From Neonectria sp. B-13 (taxonomy: Eukaryota > Ascomycota > Sordariomycetes > Hypocreales > Nectriaceae), in assembly GCA_002682825.1 (NCBI GenBank), contig NOKP01000014.1, forward strand, positions 507,559 through 571,558: a DNA stretch of 64,000 nt, read 5' to 3'. The position numbers were made by a program, and so were the translations under genes. Below the pieces are notes generated by a model. It ran no database searches and had not been told where the DNA came from. It saw nothing but the letters and a program-made list of their open reading frames with translations. Below, in pieces: positions 45,407 through 56,521 of this stretch; positions within the stretch are counted from its first letter, which is position 1, and each line of letters starts with the position of its first letter.

Positions 45407-47202
45407 CTAGGTCAGGTAGCGGAAGTTCTTGTGCTTATCACCCTGCTCCGTTACATCAATCGCCTCGCGGCCATCAACAGGTCCAAATTCACGGTCTCTC
45501 CTCTTGTTCTCCCTTTCGAGCGCAAAATGCAGCCCCAGTGAGAGGATACTAATGACTCCAGTAAGGGCACAGCCTATAGCAGAGCCTCGGGTATAGAACG
45601 GTCTGAATTCAAGCATCAGCATTGATCATGAGGCGGTCGTCGATGGTGCAACTCAAACTTACCCATCGGAACTGGGATAGACAACACTACTGACGAAAGA
45701 GGAGCACTGCCCAAAGGTAGCCAGGATTGCCAAGCCGGCACCCTTCTTGGAGTCACCCCCCTGGTTGTTCAACAGCCAGGTGATATTGATGCAAAGCGCA
45801 GGAAAGACACCGCATGCCGCGAGGAATGTACCCAGGTATCGCGGCGCGATCTTGGACTCGTCCTTGACGAGAACGAGAATCAGATACCCGGCGAAGCCGA
45901 CAAGCGAGCTGCCACTCACAATGTATCCTCTCTTACCAAAGCGATCGCTTACCACGGCTGCCGCGACGCAGCATATGAATGCAAGCAGGTACGGCGGTGC
46001 AGTCAATCCTTGTGCGGTGATGGAGGAGAAGCCCATGTCGCGCACGATAGTCGGCAGGAAGTTGGACAACCCTGCGAAGGAATAGTTGCAGCAGAAATGA
46101 ATCATCGAGTGCACGTAGTTTTGGTAGTCTTTCATCCCGGCTAAGATCTGACTCCATCGTACACCTGATTTCTTGGTGCGGTCCCGGACTTGGAGTCGCT
46201 CCACGGCGAAGGTGGCATCTTCTTCTGACAGATACTTGGCACTTCCAGGAGAGTCGGCAAGGAATAACCAGGTCACAACGGCGAAGGCCACAGTCGGGGC
46301 GCCCTCTGCATGTCAGTTCCGAGTCAGCGAGGAAACCATACAAATACAAAGCAGGGAAAGAAACTAGCTGACGAAGCAATCAGGGCATCGACGTACCAAT
46401 TATGAAAAGATACCTCCATGGCTCTAGGGACTCGGAAATGTGTGTAATTCCGTAAGCCAGTGCGGAAGCAAAGCAATTCGCCAAGGGAGCCATGCCGAGC
46501 AGTAGGGAGACGCGGAACCCAAGCTCTTCGCGGCGGTAGAACATGGACAAGAAATACGGTGCGCCAGCACCAAATGCAGCCTCGAAAATACCGAGGAATG
46601 CCCTTGTGGCAATGATATGCTCAAGTTTGGTTGCAGCTCCAGAGCACATTGCTGCTGTACCCCAGCTAGGCGAAGGAAGAGCATCAGCATATATGTAAAC
46701 CCAGGTAAGTGTCGGGTGTTTAATGATAGTATCCAGACTCAAGGGGAAATGTAACATGAGAAGAACTTACAGAACACAAAGGACAGAAACATATTTGCTC
46801 GCAGGAAGAATCTTCCAAAACAGATTGGTCCATTCAAAGGCGACGTAGCAGATATAGAAGGAGTTGAGGACCCAGGACCAGTCCGAATCACTTAGTCCGA
46901 GGTCGTCTTTGGCACCAGCAGCTTTTGCGTTTCCAATGTTTCCGCGGTCCAGGTAGGAAAGGACGTAGAGGCAGCAGACAATAGGGAGGAGGCGGGTATC
47001 GAACTAAAGATGGGTCATTAACCTCTGTCGAAAACTCGGATAACTGAGGGGCCAGCCTTGACATTGGCAGACTTACAATCCGACGGATTCGAGCATTATT
47101 CTCTGTCGAGATTTCGATCTGGCGAGGCTCCTCAAGGCCAGCTATGTTCTCAAGCTCTTCTGCCTTCAGTGACATCTTGCGGTCATCGTCTTGGTGGTCC
47201 AT
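45407..47202 (-). CDS. MFS transporter, allantoate permease/anion-cation symporter type
   Basis: Five exons on the minus strand: 47077-47202, 46771-47003, 46397-46665, 45663-46305, 45407-45602; 488 aa, all phases consistent. The N-terminal tail is acidic. The first transmembrane helix contains LLPIVCCLYVLSYLDRGNIGNAK, the signature of the Dal5/Tna1-like anion:cation symporter family. Further helices follow (SDWSWVLNSFYICYVAFEW; WGTAAMCSGA; ATRAFLGIFEAAFGAGAPYF; YLFIIEGAPTVAFAVVTWLF), and a second bundle of six starts after the central loop ending near KSGVRWSQIL. Family members take up vitamins or organic anions such as allantoate, nicotinate, biotin or pantothenate at the plasma membrane; the substrate cannot be read off. 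It diverges from the lyase gene, so the two are probably co-regulated. Confidence 0.92.
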
Positions 47203-47646
47203 CGTAGCCCAAAGGGACTCAGATAGAGGTTGATGAATTAGTTGAAAGTGGAACTGGTATGATATTGAACCATTCCACTACTTTGGATAGCCTTTGCCGT
47301 TTAGGAGTTGACCAACTGTGGAATGAAGGGCAAAGCAGATATAGGATGAGTGTGTCGACCTGGGGTCCTGGATAGATTATATGCTCACCTGGAACAGGCC
47401 ATCGACCCGTCAGTCGCCGGCAGTTTCCATCTCCGACTGAGACTAGGACACTGCTTTTGAACTGAGAGCCCAAGCGGCCCTGGGCAACATCAACAACAGA
47501 GGAGTGCGGGGCCCCGCCAAACCTCAGATCAACCTACCTTAGCGCGCCGTGTTCCCCGCGTTTCTTGGCGTTTCGGTCCGAGATCGTCATTTCATGGCTT
47601 TCCGGCAGTTTCCTGCAATATCCGAAGTCCGGTACTTTCCTTTCGG

Positions 47647-47661
47647 GTGCATTAAATGCAC
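47647..47661. promoter_or_regulatory. Palindrome GTGCATT-A-AATGCAC, candidate operator
   Basis: Perfect 7-bp arms around a single central A. The element ends about 18 nt upstream of the TATA box of the lyase gene. Its symmetry and position suggest a dimeric regulator binding site. Which factor binds is not known. Confidence 0.5.
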
Positions 47662-47679
47662 GGGGTGAAGAAGGGGTGT

Positions 47680-47688
47680 TATATAAAG
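47680..47688 (+). promoter_or_regulatory. TATA box of the ICL/PEPM-like gene
   Basis: TATATAAAG, 122 nt upstream of the ATG at 47811, and flanked by GGGGT and ACCCC. Confidence 0.65.
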
Positions 47689-47810
47689 CTACCCCGTAGA
47701 CTACAATAAGCAAGATAATCTCAAGCAGTTGAGAACAATAATCCGACCAAGACGACATTTTCCAGATATCAAGCACTTCACTCAAAGCATCTGCCTCATC
47801 TATCACCACC

Positions 47811-49010
47811 ATGTCTAAGTCCATTGTCAACACCGTCCCCTACCCCTTCAAGTTCGAACACACACTGGTCGAGAAACAAGGCAAGCCAGGTCAGACCCAA
47901 GATCTTAGTGTAACCATCGCCAATGTCCGTGGCAAAATTCCATCGATCCAGGCAGCACGCCTTCGAACTATGATGCTTGAAGCGCACCAGGATCCCACAA
48001 AGATCCTCGCCCACTGCTGCAGCTACGACGGATTATCGTCCCGTCTCGTCGAGGAAGCCGGTTTCCCCATGGTTTTCCTCGCCGGCTACCCTGTGGCGAG
48101 TGCGTATGGCCTGCCAGACACTGGCTACATAGCCATGGCTGAGATGTGCGATAAAATCCAGGAAGCTGTCCGCCAGGTATCCATTCCCGTCATGGCTGAT
48201 GGTGATACCGGATACGGCAGCCCTCTCAACGTCAGGAGAACTGTCGAAAGCTACGCCCACGCCGGCGCTGCTGGAGTCATGATTGAGGACCAGACTTGGC
48301 CAAAGCGTATGTGTTTCCTCGAGCAGTCTTCCTTGAGAAAAATTTGATACTAATACAGGTAACTTGTAGGCTGCGGCCACACCAAAGGCAAAGCTGTGGT
48401 GTCTCGAGGAGAGGCCTACGCCCGCATCCAAGCCGCATGCGATGCCCGCGATCAAGGAAAGGACATTTTCGTCCTTGCCCGAACCGACGCTCTCATTCAT
48501 GGATGGGAGGAGGCTTTGTCTCGTGCCAAGGAGTTCAAGAGGATTGGTGTCGATGCCGTCTTCGTTGAGGCGCTCCCCGACAGAGAGTCTATGCGGAAGT
48601 GCGTGGAAGAAGTGGGCGTTCCCACTTTTGCTAACAGTGAGTTGCCATTTTCTGTGCTTTCCCATGGGATATCACTACCATGGAGGAGAGGATGTGTAGT
48701 AAATTCTGACAACATGCTAATTATTTCTTCAATCTCAGTCATCGAGGGTGGTAAGACAGAGAACCTATCGGCCCAAGATCTCGCCGAACTTGGTTTCTGT
48801 GCGGTAGCATATCCATGGACCCTTGTCGCTGCCAAGTTGAAGAGCATCCGGGAAACGTTGGAGGCTCTCAAAAAGAGCATGACTGTTGGAGCACCGCCTT
48901 TGATCTTGTCATATAGTGAGGTCTGTGAGGGTGTTGGCTTCAACAAGTATTGGGAATTGGAGGAGGGATACAAGTTTGATGAGAACAAACTGAAGAACGG
49001 GCATTCTTAG
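47811..49010 (+). CDS. Isocitrate lyase/phosphoenolpyruvate mutase superfamily enzyme
   Basis: Three exons: 47811-48306, 48370-48636, 48739-49010; 344 aa. Superfamily signatures are clear: CSYDGLSSRLVEEAGF (70-85), the Mg-binding loop ADGDTGYG (129-136), IED at 158-160, and the flexible catalytic loop PKRCGHTKGK (164-173), in which Cys167 takes the place of the catalytic cysteine of C-C lyases. This cysteine favours a lyase (2-methylisocitrate lyase, dimethylmalate lyase or petal-death-protein type) over a phosphonate mutase. ARTDALIHGWEEAL continues the barrel. No mitochondrial presequence or peroxisomal SKL end is evident; the C-terminus is NGHS. The likely reaction is cleavage of a 2-hydroxy-dicarboxylate or related acid in a catabolic route, fed by the divergently transcribed anion carrier. 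Confidence 0.9.
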
Positions 49011-50336
49011 ATACACTTTATAACGAGTATCAGTCACTGCACTATTTAACTCAGAGACGAAACTCAAGCACACCAGAATCCATTCCCCTTCTAGAGCTGA
49101 GCTCCTGCCGCTCTCATTGGTGAAATGTTGACTGCTGATTTGGCTAGGAGTATTGTATATCCTCTCGGATGTAGTAATAATGAAAAGGAGGATCTGGCTT
49201 CCACAACAGTTTGTTTGTGTCACGCTCATAATACATAAGTGGAATCTGAAAGAGTGAACGAGAGAGAGAGTTGAATTCGATGGAAGCTCGATAGTGACTC
49301 GCTTGGTTCCTAGATCAGAAGCACCAGTGGTCTTGAAGGCTCAAGGGTCATCACCGTTTGTTAGACATGGCATGGGCTACAGGGGCATACGCGGGGGGCG
49401 AGGGACAAATTCTGCGACGCAAGCTTGGGTAAATCACTTGAGAGGTGCCCAAGTAGGAGCTACATGACAGAACCATGACTCGCAGCCTCGGAAAAATTCC
49501 ACAATCTGCCTCCACTAGGTCTGAGGTTTACTGTAAGAAGCCCTTCCTCCACAACCAGCACGTGCAGTAAGTAAACTACGTCAGTGGTAGAAGAACTGGA
49601 ACTTTCATGACGTCCTTTCTTTTCCTGAGTAATATCCAAGACCCGAATTGAGACAAACACAACACTGTGACTAACGCCGATCCAGATCGACATCAGGTGG
49701 ATACGGCTGAGGCAACACAGCCTACTTACTGTGCAAGCAGGTCCTACAATCTACAAGGACTAGAAAGGTTAACTAGCATTATCAATATGCTTCCACATGT
49801 CGTGCATTGTAGTTTCGTGGGTCGAGGACAGCTGCTCTCATTCGACGAAGGGGCTCAAGCACAGAAAGCTCAAAGATCAGCAACGTACTCAGTGGAGGCA
49901 CTGGGCTATCCGCAGGCACCTATGCTCTACCGTAAGTCTAAACCCACTCCTCTGAATCCTTGTGGATTTTATGCACTTGGAGATTTTGCAGCGCGGCAAA
50001 ATACCTAGATTAGAATATGTTGCGCTATAGAACACGCGGTGGGGGCATCGGATCCTCGGTGATAGACGGAACTCGCGCGTGTCATCTACCTGTAGGTACA
50101 GTAAGCGTCTCCAGGCTATCTATCAATGCCTTAGACACACACTTATTCAGACATCTGTAGTCTTCTACCCATTACAGAGATCTCCTTGGGAGCTGAATTC
50201 TATTTGAGGATCCTTTTCCTCCCTCGAGCACGGCATTGTTCCATCTCTTCCAACACCGACAAACACACTCCCAAACCAGCAACACGCCGAATCTTTTTCA
50301 CCCAAGCTAAACACATCTACTTGATCATTCGTTGAA
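49011..50336. other. Intergenic region
   Basis: No supported gene in 1.3 kb. Left: 3' UTR of the lyase gene. Right (about 50160-50336): a C/A-rich leader-like stretch in front of the broken cysteine-rich gene. Confidence 0.55.
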
Positions 50337-50531
50337 ATGTAGTTCATCTATACTGTCCTCCTTGCCTTGACCGCCACGGCCACCGCGCTTCCCAAAATTG
50401 AGCCCCGCGCCTGCGGCACCGGCATCTGCCCCGACGCCATTGCAGGCAAGGATGCTGAATGCCCGCTCGAGTGCGTGTGGGGGACCTGCGTTAGATACCA
50501 TTGCCTTTGTCGGACTTTGATGCCTAGATAG
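50337..50531 (+). pseudogene. Broken gene for a small cysteine-rich secreted protein
   Basis: An ATG at 50337 in a leader-like context is followed immediately by a TAG at 50340. From there the frame stays open for 62 codons to a TAG at 50529. The translation begins with a typical signal peptide core (FIYTVLLALTATATALP) and continues with a short mature part containing seven cysteines in about 36 residues (phrases such as CGTGICPD and CPLECVWGTC). The order of leader, signal peptide and Cys-rich body is that of small secreted fungal proteins, including effector candidates. Only the second codon prevents translation. No other in-frame ATG precedes the signal peptide. It may be a recent null allele, a sequencing error, or part of a gene with another start exon. 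Confidence 0.6.
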
Positions 50532-50795
50532 CTTTCTGTGCCCAAAAGGTTCCCAACCATGAATATGGGTCTCTTCTCCATGGATCGACACATCGTCTGT
50601 CTTTTGTGAAGTGAGATGCGGAACCCATGATTTTCCATGGAGAAGGGCTCGAGAACCGTTGGCAAAATGTCCAAGACGGCGAGGAACGAGTTACTGACAC
50701 TGCCTGATCGCGGTCACAGAGGAGGGCGCATTGGAGCTGCTACCAAAATTCTATAATATGCACAGTTATGAACCCTTGCTAAAGGCACCTCTAAA
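50532..50795. other. Intergenic spacer
   Basis: About 260 nt between the broken Cys-rich gene and the stop codon of the FUSC-like gene. Nothing recognisable. Confidence 0.6.
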
Positions 50796-53657
50796 TCATC
50801 GTAACAGGCGCGTGTCTTCGTCAAGAACACCAAACAAGGTCCCAATCTCTTTGCCCACCATCTTTAGCTCATCCGCCACTTGCCCCGTAACAAGGGCGTA
50901 TGCATACAGAAGAGCGTAGTCTTTCTCCTCGACGAAGATATCGGTGGGATCGCCGCTGCTTGCGCCCTCTGCGCTTGCCAATCTCGCAGCTTTTGAGGAA
51001 TACTCCTTTCGAAACTGAAAGATCTTTCCGAGAAGATTTTCTCGCGCTGAGACAATGCTTGGTGTCGCATCGGCAAAAGGGTATTCAAGCATTGTCGAGC
51101 TAGCGACTACTTGAAATGCTTGGCAGATGTGATCGCATAGGATGGCACGCTCGCGAGCGGTGTATTCCAACAGGGCCCTCTCACCCTCTGTAAGATGCCC
51201 TTTTCGGTACGCCACCAAATTCATTCCATAGAAGCCATCAAGAATACGGGTTGTCCCTCGCAGTACGCGCCCATATACATCCGTAGGGAATGGGCCACGC
51301 AGCTCAAACTCGGATGAGGCAGAAACCCTCAGACTATCCAAGTTGGCAGCGTATCTTTGCAAGGCAGCCTGCTCGCCAGACTTGAGGTAGCTCTGAGATC
51401 CCTCGCTGCGGAACAGCACTGCCAGAGGTCCACGCTTCCAGATGAGGCCCATCTGGAGATGAAGAACTGAGAGGCTTTCTTTGAACTTTTGGCGCGCTGA
51501 GATGGGCCAGATGAGCCGACACACTACGAGACCCCAGATGATACCCGCCGTAACGGCAATGGCACGATGCTTTACGATCTCCAAGATGTCCGGGTGCGAA
51601 CCCCCTTCGTCGCTGGCCCCGTCTTTTCCATCTGCCTTTCGTTGCAAGCTATAAGCATGCAACGTTGACACATTGTACGCAAGTAGACTGATGCGACCTA
51701 GTGAAGCCTTCCCATGCTGCACGATGATATAGAAGTTGATGAAGCTGGTCAGCCAGCCCAGAAATATCAGAGGTATCGCGTAGCCATGGCTGATTTTCCA
51801 GTTAACGACAGAGAACAAAGCCCCAAAGAGTGTACCGATGAAACGAGCCCATCCTACGGTGTTGGAAGCGCCAACGGTCATGGAGCAGACGATCATGAAT
51901 GACAGCAGGCCCCATTCGCCGCGCCACTGGTTGTACAAGTCTCGAGTCTCCTCGATGAAGGCAAGCATAGCCCACAAAGCAGCGCCAATGCCGACTTTGA
52001 GGCCAAACTGAACTGTGTAGAATTAGCAACATTGTAGAAAAGCACAATGGTTTCACTCACTGTCATCTCGAGCCATCTTCTTGAATAATGTCGAGAGACT
52101 TCGCCAAATCCATGCCAGGATCTTGTTCGCATCGGGGGCAGTGTACCAAGTCCCAACATCCACTCGTGTTGGCAGTGCGGTTGATTCATGTGAAACAGCG
52201 ATTGACCGCTGTCTTGTGCGTATCAAGCTGTCTCCCTCAACAGACTCGAATAACCTGATAGCCTTGTTCCCATCTTTTACGTCCCACCAGAGGAGCCATC
52301 GCCAGCTTCGATTCTTGTGCAAGACGATGTACTCTAAGTCATCCAAAACGTCTAGATACTGCAGGACTTCTTCTCCAAAGGCCTGCAAGCTGAAGGTAAA
52401 GTGTCCACACGCAGCAGCAATCTCTTCTAAGTCTGCCCGACTCGTATCTGGTAACGAAGCCATCTGCTCGATCTGGCGGTACAGGTCTTGCAAAGCCTTC
52501 ACTCGAGCCGTATTGAAAGTACTCAGGGAATCCGTCAGGTTTCGTCTCAGATCCTCGTCGATGTTGATGTCGTAGCTTGGCGGGCGTCCAAATTGGGGTT
52601 CGTGCAAGATACTGCAAATAGCTTGCCTCAAAGACGACAGTGACATGCTCATTGAGGCATTAAATAGCTCAAAGAGTTCGGGGGATGTGCTTGGCGACAC
52701 ATCTCCTGCAATGCTCTGGCTGAGCGGATTTGTATGCTTCAATAATCCTAGCTGAGTATTGGTCGCGTTTCTCAAACCACCAAGGGCTTGTGCCATCGTC
52801 TCCATAGACCTCGCAACAGATCGCTCATATCCGTAAATCTCCTCGTGGCCAAGGAAGTAATGCTCAAACTTGGCTTCTCTCATGTCCTTCATCATCTGAG
52901 AGTATGCTGCTGAAAAGTTTGAAGCAGCAGCCGAGAATCCTTCTGATGTTATTCCGGCTTCAGAACCACTAAGAAAGCTCCCTGTTATCATGTAGAGCAT
53001 ATCACCGAGAGGCATTGAAACTCGGTTCATCGCCTGGCGGAGGGACTGGCGAGCTGAGCTCCTCCACAGCAACAAGTTGACCGCGGCCGTGGTGGTAATC
53101 CCCATGACGAGCATCTTGAGCACCTGAGCAATCTTGTCATTGGAGAAGATGTTGGATACCACGTGGTTCTCCTTGGTGACGACGCCAATGATAGCCAGCG
53201 ATGCGAGGGTGCTGCCGACGTTGGCAAGCGGGTTCGCCATCCTCTGCTTGACCCAGCCTATGAAACCAAAGCCACCACCGATAAATACGACGACGACCAA
53301 AACGTGCGATATCATGACCAAGTGCATGGTGGAACCGAAAAAGACCGAAGTCGCCATAGAAAGCAGGGATACGATCTCGGCATAAGCGACCGCCACGATG
53401 GCGATCATGATAGCCTCGATCATGGACCCTGCGGATCGCGCCGGGTGGAAGTAGACGGTGATAGTGGCCACGACGTGTTTTCCCTCGGGCTTGCCAAGCA
53501 CATTGGCGAGCGGCGGGGCGAATGTCGCGAGGCTGGCGATGGTGTAGGCGATTGTGCATTTCAAGACTCCATGGCCCTGGGGCGTGTCGAGCCAGCGGCG
53601 GAACCGCGCGGCTGAATCCGAGATACCATTTTTTACAGCCTCGACGAGCTGAGCCAT
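50796..53657 (-). CDS. Fusaric-acid-resistance/aromatic-acid-exporter-like membrane protein
   Basis: Two exons on the minus strand: 52061-53657 and 50796-52012; 937 aa, joined at donor A|GTGAGT and acceptor CACAG. The ATG at 53657 is the first in frame; the frame upstream has only a TTG. The N-terminal half has about six hydrophobic segments (GVLKCTIAYTIASLATFAPPL; HVVATITVYFHPARSAGSMIEA, a FUSC-family phrase; AIMIAIVAVAYAEIVSLL; LVMISHVLVVVVFIGGGFGF and others), followed by a long soluble region. A second membrane block starts at FGLKVGIGAALWAMLAFI and includes GLLSFMIVCSMTVGASNTVG, then a helical C-terminus. This two-block layout is that of the fungal ArAE_2_N/ArAE_2 (DUF2421) proteins, thought to export aromatic or organic acids across the plasma membrane. 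Substrate unknown. Confidence 0.9.
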
Positions 53658-54283
53658 CGTCTTGCGGCCGGAAATGGGTCTGCCGGAGGCTTCTCGAGGC
53701 GGCAATACTCAGTAGGCAGAGTCTCACATCATCATGTCCCGCAGGTCAGTGGTTGATGACGGATTGCCTTAGCCTGAACCCGCTAGTTCAGGTGGTGTCA
53801 GCACTGTCAGGTGACTCAGGACTGCTCCGCTGAATCATCATCGTTTTCCCTCATTTTTCAGCCTCCTAAGTCCTTGCAGTGCTAGCTCTAAATGTGCAAG
53901 AATCTTTGACATCAACGTTTGCTCACTTGCTCACTTTTATTGCCTCTTTGGTCCCTTATTGGCTATTGCCGACCGGAGCTGCATTTTCGCCCCATCGTGA
54001 CTAATCTTTGGAATGCGGCATAGCTTTCGGAGTCAGAAACAGAGCAGTGAGAATACATAGAGATAATCATCCTTGACAAGACGTTGGGGTTAAAGGATAA
54101 CCTAAGTCCCACAAAGCAAAGTACAATTCCACAAACCTACTGCGCCCTTTTGTGTTGTAGGAAGATCAACGAGCGACGAGAACCCAGGCGTCCAACGTCC
54201 TCGTCACGCCCTTGCAGTTAGAATCGGCTATCTGACATATTGAAACTTCCTCCATCATTGAAGCTGAGCTCCATAAAATTCTT
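53658..54283. other. Intergenic region
   Basis: 626 nt: the promoter of the FUSC-like gene and the 3' region of the HET gene, both on the minus strand. Nothing else recognised. Confidence 0.6.
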
Positions 54284-56521
54284 TCATCTCAAAATGAGTG
54301 AAATATCCTCTAGGCTTAATGCTTCCCATGAAGCCTTCCAGACCTCGCCACTCGCCAGCCGGGACGCTATACCGTCCTCCCACTCGACCCATAAAACGCC
54401 ATAGCTATCCCCAATTGTAACTGGGTTATCGTAACGACTGAGCTCTTCCTTCCAGGCCTGGGAGTATGTCCGCGATTTGTAGATAGCCACGAGCTGAACT
54501 GGAGTTCCGGGCACCTCATGCGGTTCAACATCGGGAAAAGACGCTAGTTGATCCTCATGGTGCAAATGCAGTGTCCCGATCTCTTCACCTGCGTTGTTGT
54601 ATATTCCGACAATGTTTTGCTGATGGAGTCGGGCGCTTTCATCCTCCACATCTTGTCGACGGGCCCATAGCTGAGCCAATTTAGTTTTGCAAAACAGATA
54701 TGGTGTTTGCTCTGGAATTAACGGCGGCGTCGACTCGGTGATATCGGCAACCGGAAACGGATAGTACCAAGCATCGCAATCTTCGTCTGGCATGCGATGG
54801 TGTTTGAAGATGAATTTTCCACATCCGTCAGGGAAGAGAGGAGGCTCGCCTCTGAAAGACTCAAGAGACGAAACGTCGTGTCGAGTCCAACCTAGAGGCA
54901 AAGGGTTGGTGTGGTCCTTGTTGTACTCCCGGTTTTCGTACCATACTGACTGGACTTTTCGCAAGGGTGAGCCTTCGGGGGAGCTGCTTGTGTACCAGTC
55001 TGTTACTGGGGTTGTCTCCTCGATACAGCTCACACGCGGGTTTATTCTGCCAGTCTCTTGAGCCACATTTACCAACCCTTGCCATCCAACCCAAGACCAG
55101 GATGGCAGATCTGATGGCATTAGCCGGCTCTCTGGAGGACGGTCGGATTTTACGCGCCGCTGAAGGTTTGTGAAACCCCAGTGGGGTTTCCAGCCCAGAC
55201 ATCGGTCAAACTGCATCTCTGGAAGTCCATACAGAAACCCTCCAGTGAAGGACCGACTGAAAACGGCGAGGAGTCCTAAGATTCCAGGGAGGGCATCCTC
55301 TGGAAACGTTAATTCTCTCTCATTATAAGAGGCGATAGTATGAGACAACGAGTCCATGTCTGGGAAGCCCGAAGCTATAACTGCGAGTCGTGGGTTTATG
55401 TATGTCGCGATTGTAGAGTCCAGCGTGAGTTCCTCATGCCACACGCTACACTGACACTCCCAGTGCAGCTCCTTTCCATTGAACAGAATCTTTCTTGGGG
55501 ACATTGCGTATTCCTGATACGTCCATCCACGCTCGTAGTATGGTGTTCCTCCGCACATAGAAAAGTATCCAGTGTTCCGGACGATAAGCTTCTCCTTGCC
55601 GAATGGAATTACCCGTTGTTCCAGTGCTCGGGGAGGCGAGACATCTCGTAGCCCCGAGAGCCCACTTTGAGCGTCCCCATCGGAAGCAATGATGGTAACA
55701 GTTGCATTGGAATAAATCGCGCCCATGAGATGTAATTGCTCTGTTGTCTTAGCGCCAGCGCCTTGCGGTATGCAAAGCGCGTCGCACCAGAGATAACGCT
55801 CCCCGATGAATGAGGTGATGAACATGGCGTGTCGAATCATTGGAGACACATGATCCAATATCTCCGCGTTTTCAAGTGCATTCGGTAACCGAAGCTTCTT
55901 AATCATATCGAGACTGAGAGCCAGTGACGAGTGATTTCCTTCAGAGCCCCAAGTGTAGCTGAGGGCGACAAAACCACTAGCTTCTGTGCCAGCGACAATG
56001 CACTTATGCCGCACATCAATGAGCCATGCGGGTTTGGTCTCCCAAATGCTCAATGGGTTCTCACACTTTGTACCGTGAAGTGTCGCACATCTTTGCTTCC
56101 ATTCCTTGAGAATCCCAATATCGGCCCAGCTTGGATCCATGATTCGACCGTACCTGGTTGCTGAGAAGTTTGCTTCGGATGGTCTTTCGGCCAAGAGAAG
56201 CTCCCAAGTCAGGCCTAGGCGAGAAACCGAGGGACATAGCACAAGTATTCCCTCCTCTTCCCCAGCGACAATGCCCACATCATCGTATTCTGAAATTTTG
56301 TTGTAGGGGTCACCACTACAATGATCCCGGAAGCTTTGTACAAGAGGTGTATGCGTGGGGCAGCCGGAGCTTAGGGCCGACTCAAAGGATCCCATATTGA
56401 TCTTGTCAGTGAATCCGGGATCTGAGAGCCGACGCCAGATAGATCGACAGATTTTACAATCTTGGTACTCGGGCGGTACCGTCATTGGTGAAGGCTGACG
56501 TTCAGCAGAGTTCTCACACAT
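54284..56521 (-). CDS. HET-domain (heterokaryon incompatibility) protein
   Basis: Intronless, 745 aa, start context ACAATGTG. The HET domain spans about 185-345 with its usual blocks: FVALSYTWG (184-192), YLWCDALCIPQ (243-253), MGAIYSNATVTIIA (266-279) and the late block YYERGWTYQEYAMSPRKILF (328-347). The N-terminus has a CXXC-like CKIC at 22-25 in a segment often seen before HET domains. The 400-residue C-terminal part contains acidic and aromatic phrases (SWSWVGWQGL) but no NACHT, WD or ankyrin repeats. HET proteins act in non-self recognition and can trigger cell death in fungal heterokaryons; which partner this one senses is unknown. The next gene in the same direction upstream is a protein kinase. 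Confidence 0.93.
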   Translation of the reverse strand: MCENSAERQPSPMTVPPEYQDCKICRSIWRRLSDPGFTDKINMGSFESALSSGCPTHTPLVQSFRDHCSGDPYNKISEYDDVGIVAGEEEGILVLCPSVSRLGLTWELLLAERPSEANFSATRYGRIMDPSWADIGILKEWKQRCATLHGTKCENPLSIWETKPAWLIDVRHKCIVAGTEASGFVALSYTWGSEGNHSSLALSLDMIKKLRLPNALENAEILDHVSPMIRHAMFITSFIGERYLWCDALCIPQGAGAKTTEQLHLMGAIYSNATVTIIASDGDAQSGLSGLRDVSPPRALEQRVIPFGKEKLIVRNTGYFSMCGGTPYYERGWTYQEYAMSPRKILFNGKELHWECQCSVWHEELTLDSTIATYINPRLAVIASGFPDMDSLSHTIASYNERELTFPEDALPGILGLLAVFSRSFTGGFLYGLPEMQFDRCLGWKPHWGFTNLQRRVKSDRPPESRLMPSDLPSWSWVGWQGLVNVAQETGRINPRVSCIEETTPVTDWYTSSSPEGSPLRKVQSVWYENREYNKDHTNPLPLGWTRHDVSSLESFRGEPPLFPDGCGKFIFKHHRMPDEDCDAWYYPFPVADITESTPPLIPEQTPYLFCKTKLAQLWARRQDVEDESARLHQQNIVGIYNNAGEEIGTLHLHHEDQLASFPDVEPHEVPGTPVQLVAIYKSRTYSQAWKEELSRYDNPVTIGDSYGVLWVEWEDGIASRLASGEVWKASWEALSLEDISLILR

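Larger units (their letters stand above)
47203..47810. promoter_or_regulatory. Divergent promoter of the MFS carrier and the ICL/PEPM-like enzyme
   Basis: A 608-nt bidirectional control region. It contains a TATA box at 47680-47688 oriented to the lyase gene, a perfect palindrome at 47647-47661, an AGGGG stress-type word near 47672, and several CCG/CGG triplets (for example around 47600-47635) of the kind bound by zinc-cluster factors. Confidence 0.65.

Noticed and set aside
49667..50008. 113-codon + frame between the lyase and the Cys-rich pseudogene
   Set aside because: Starts at GTG; no domain or leader-like context.
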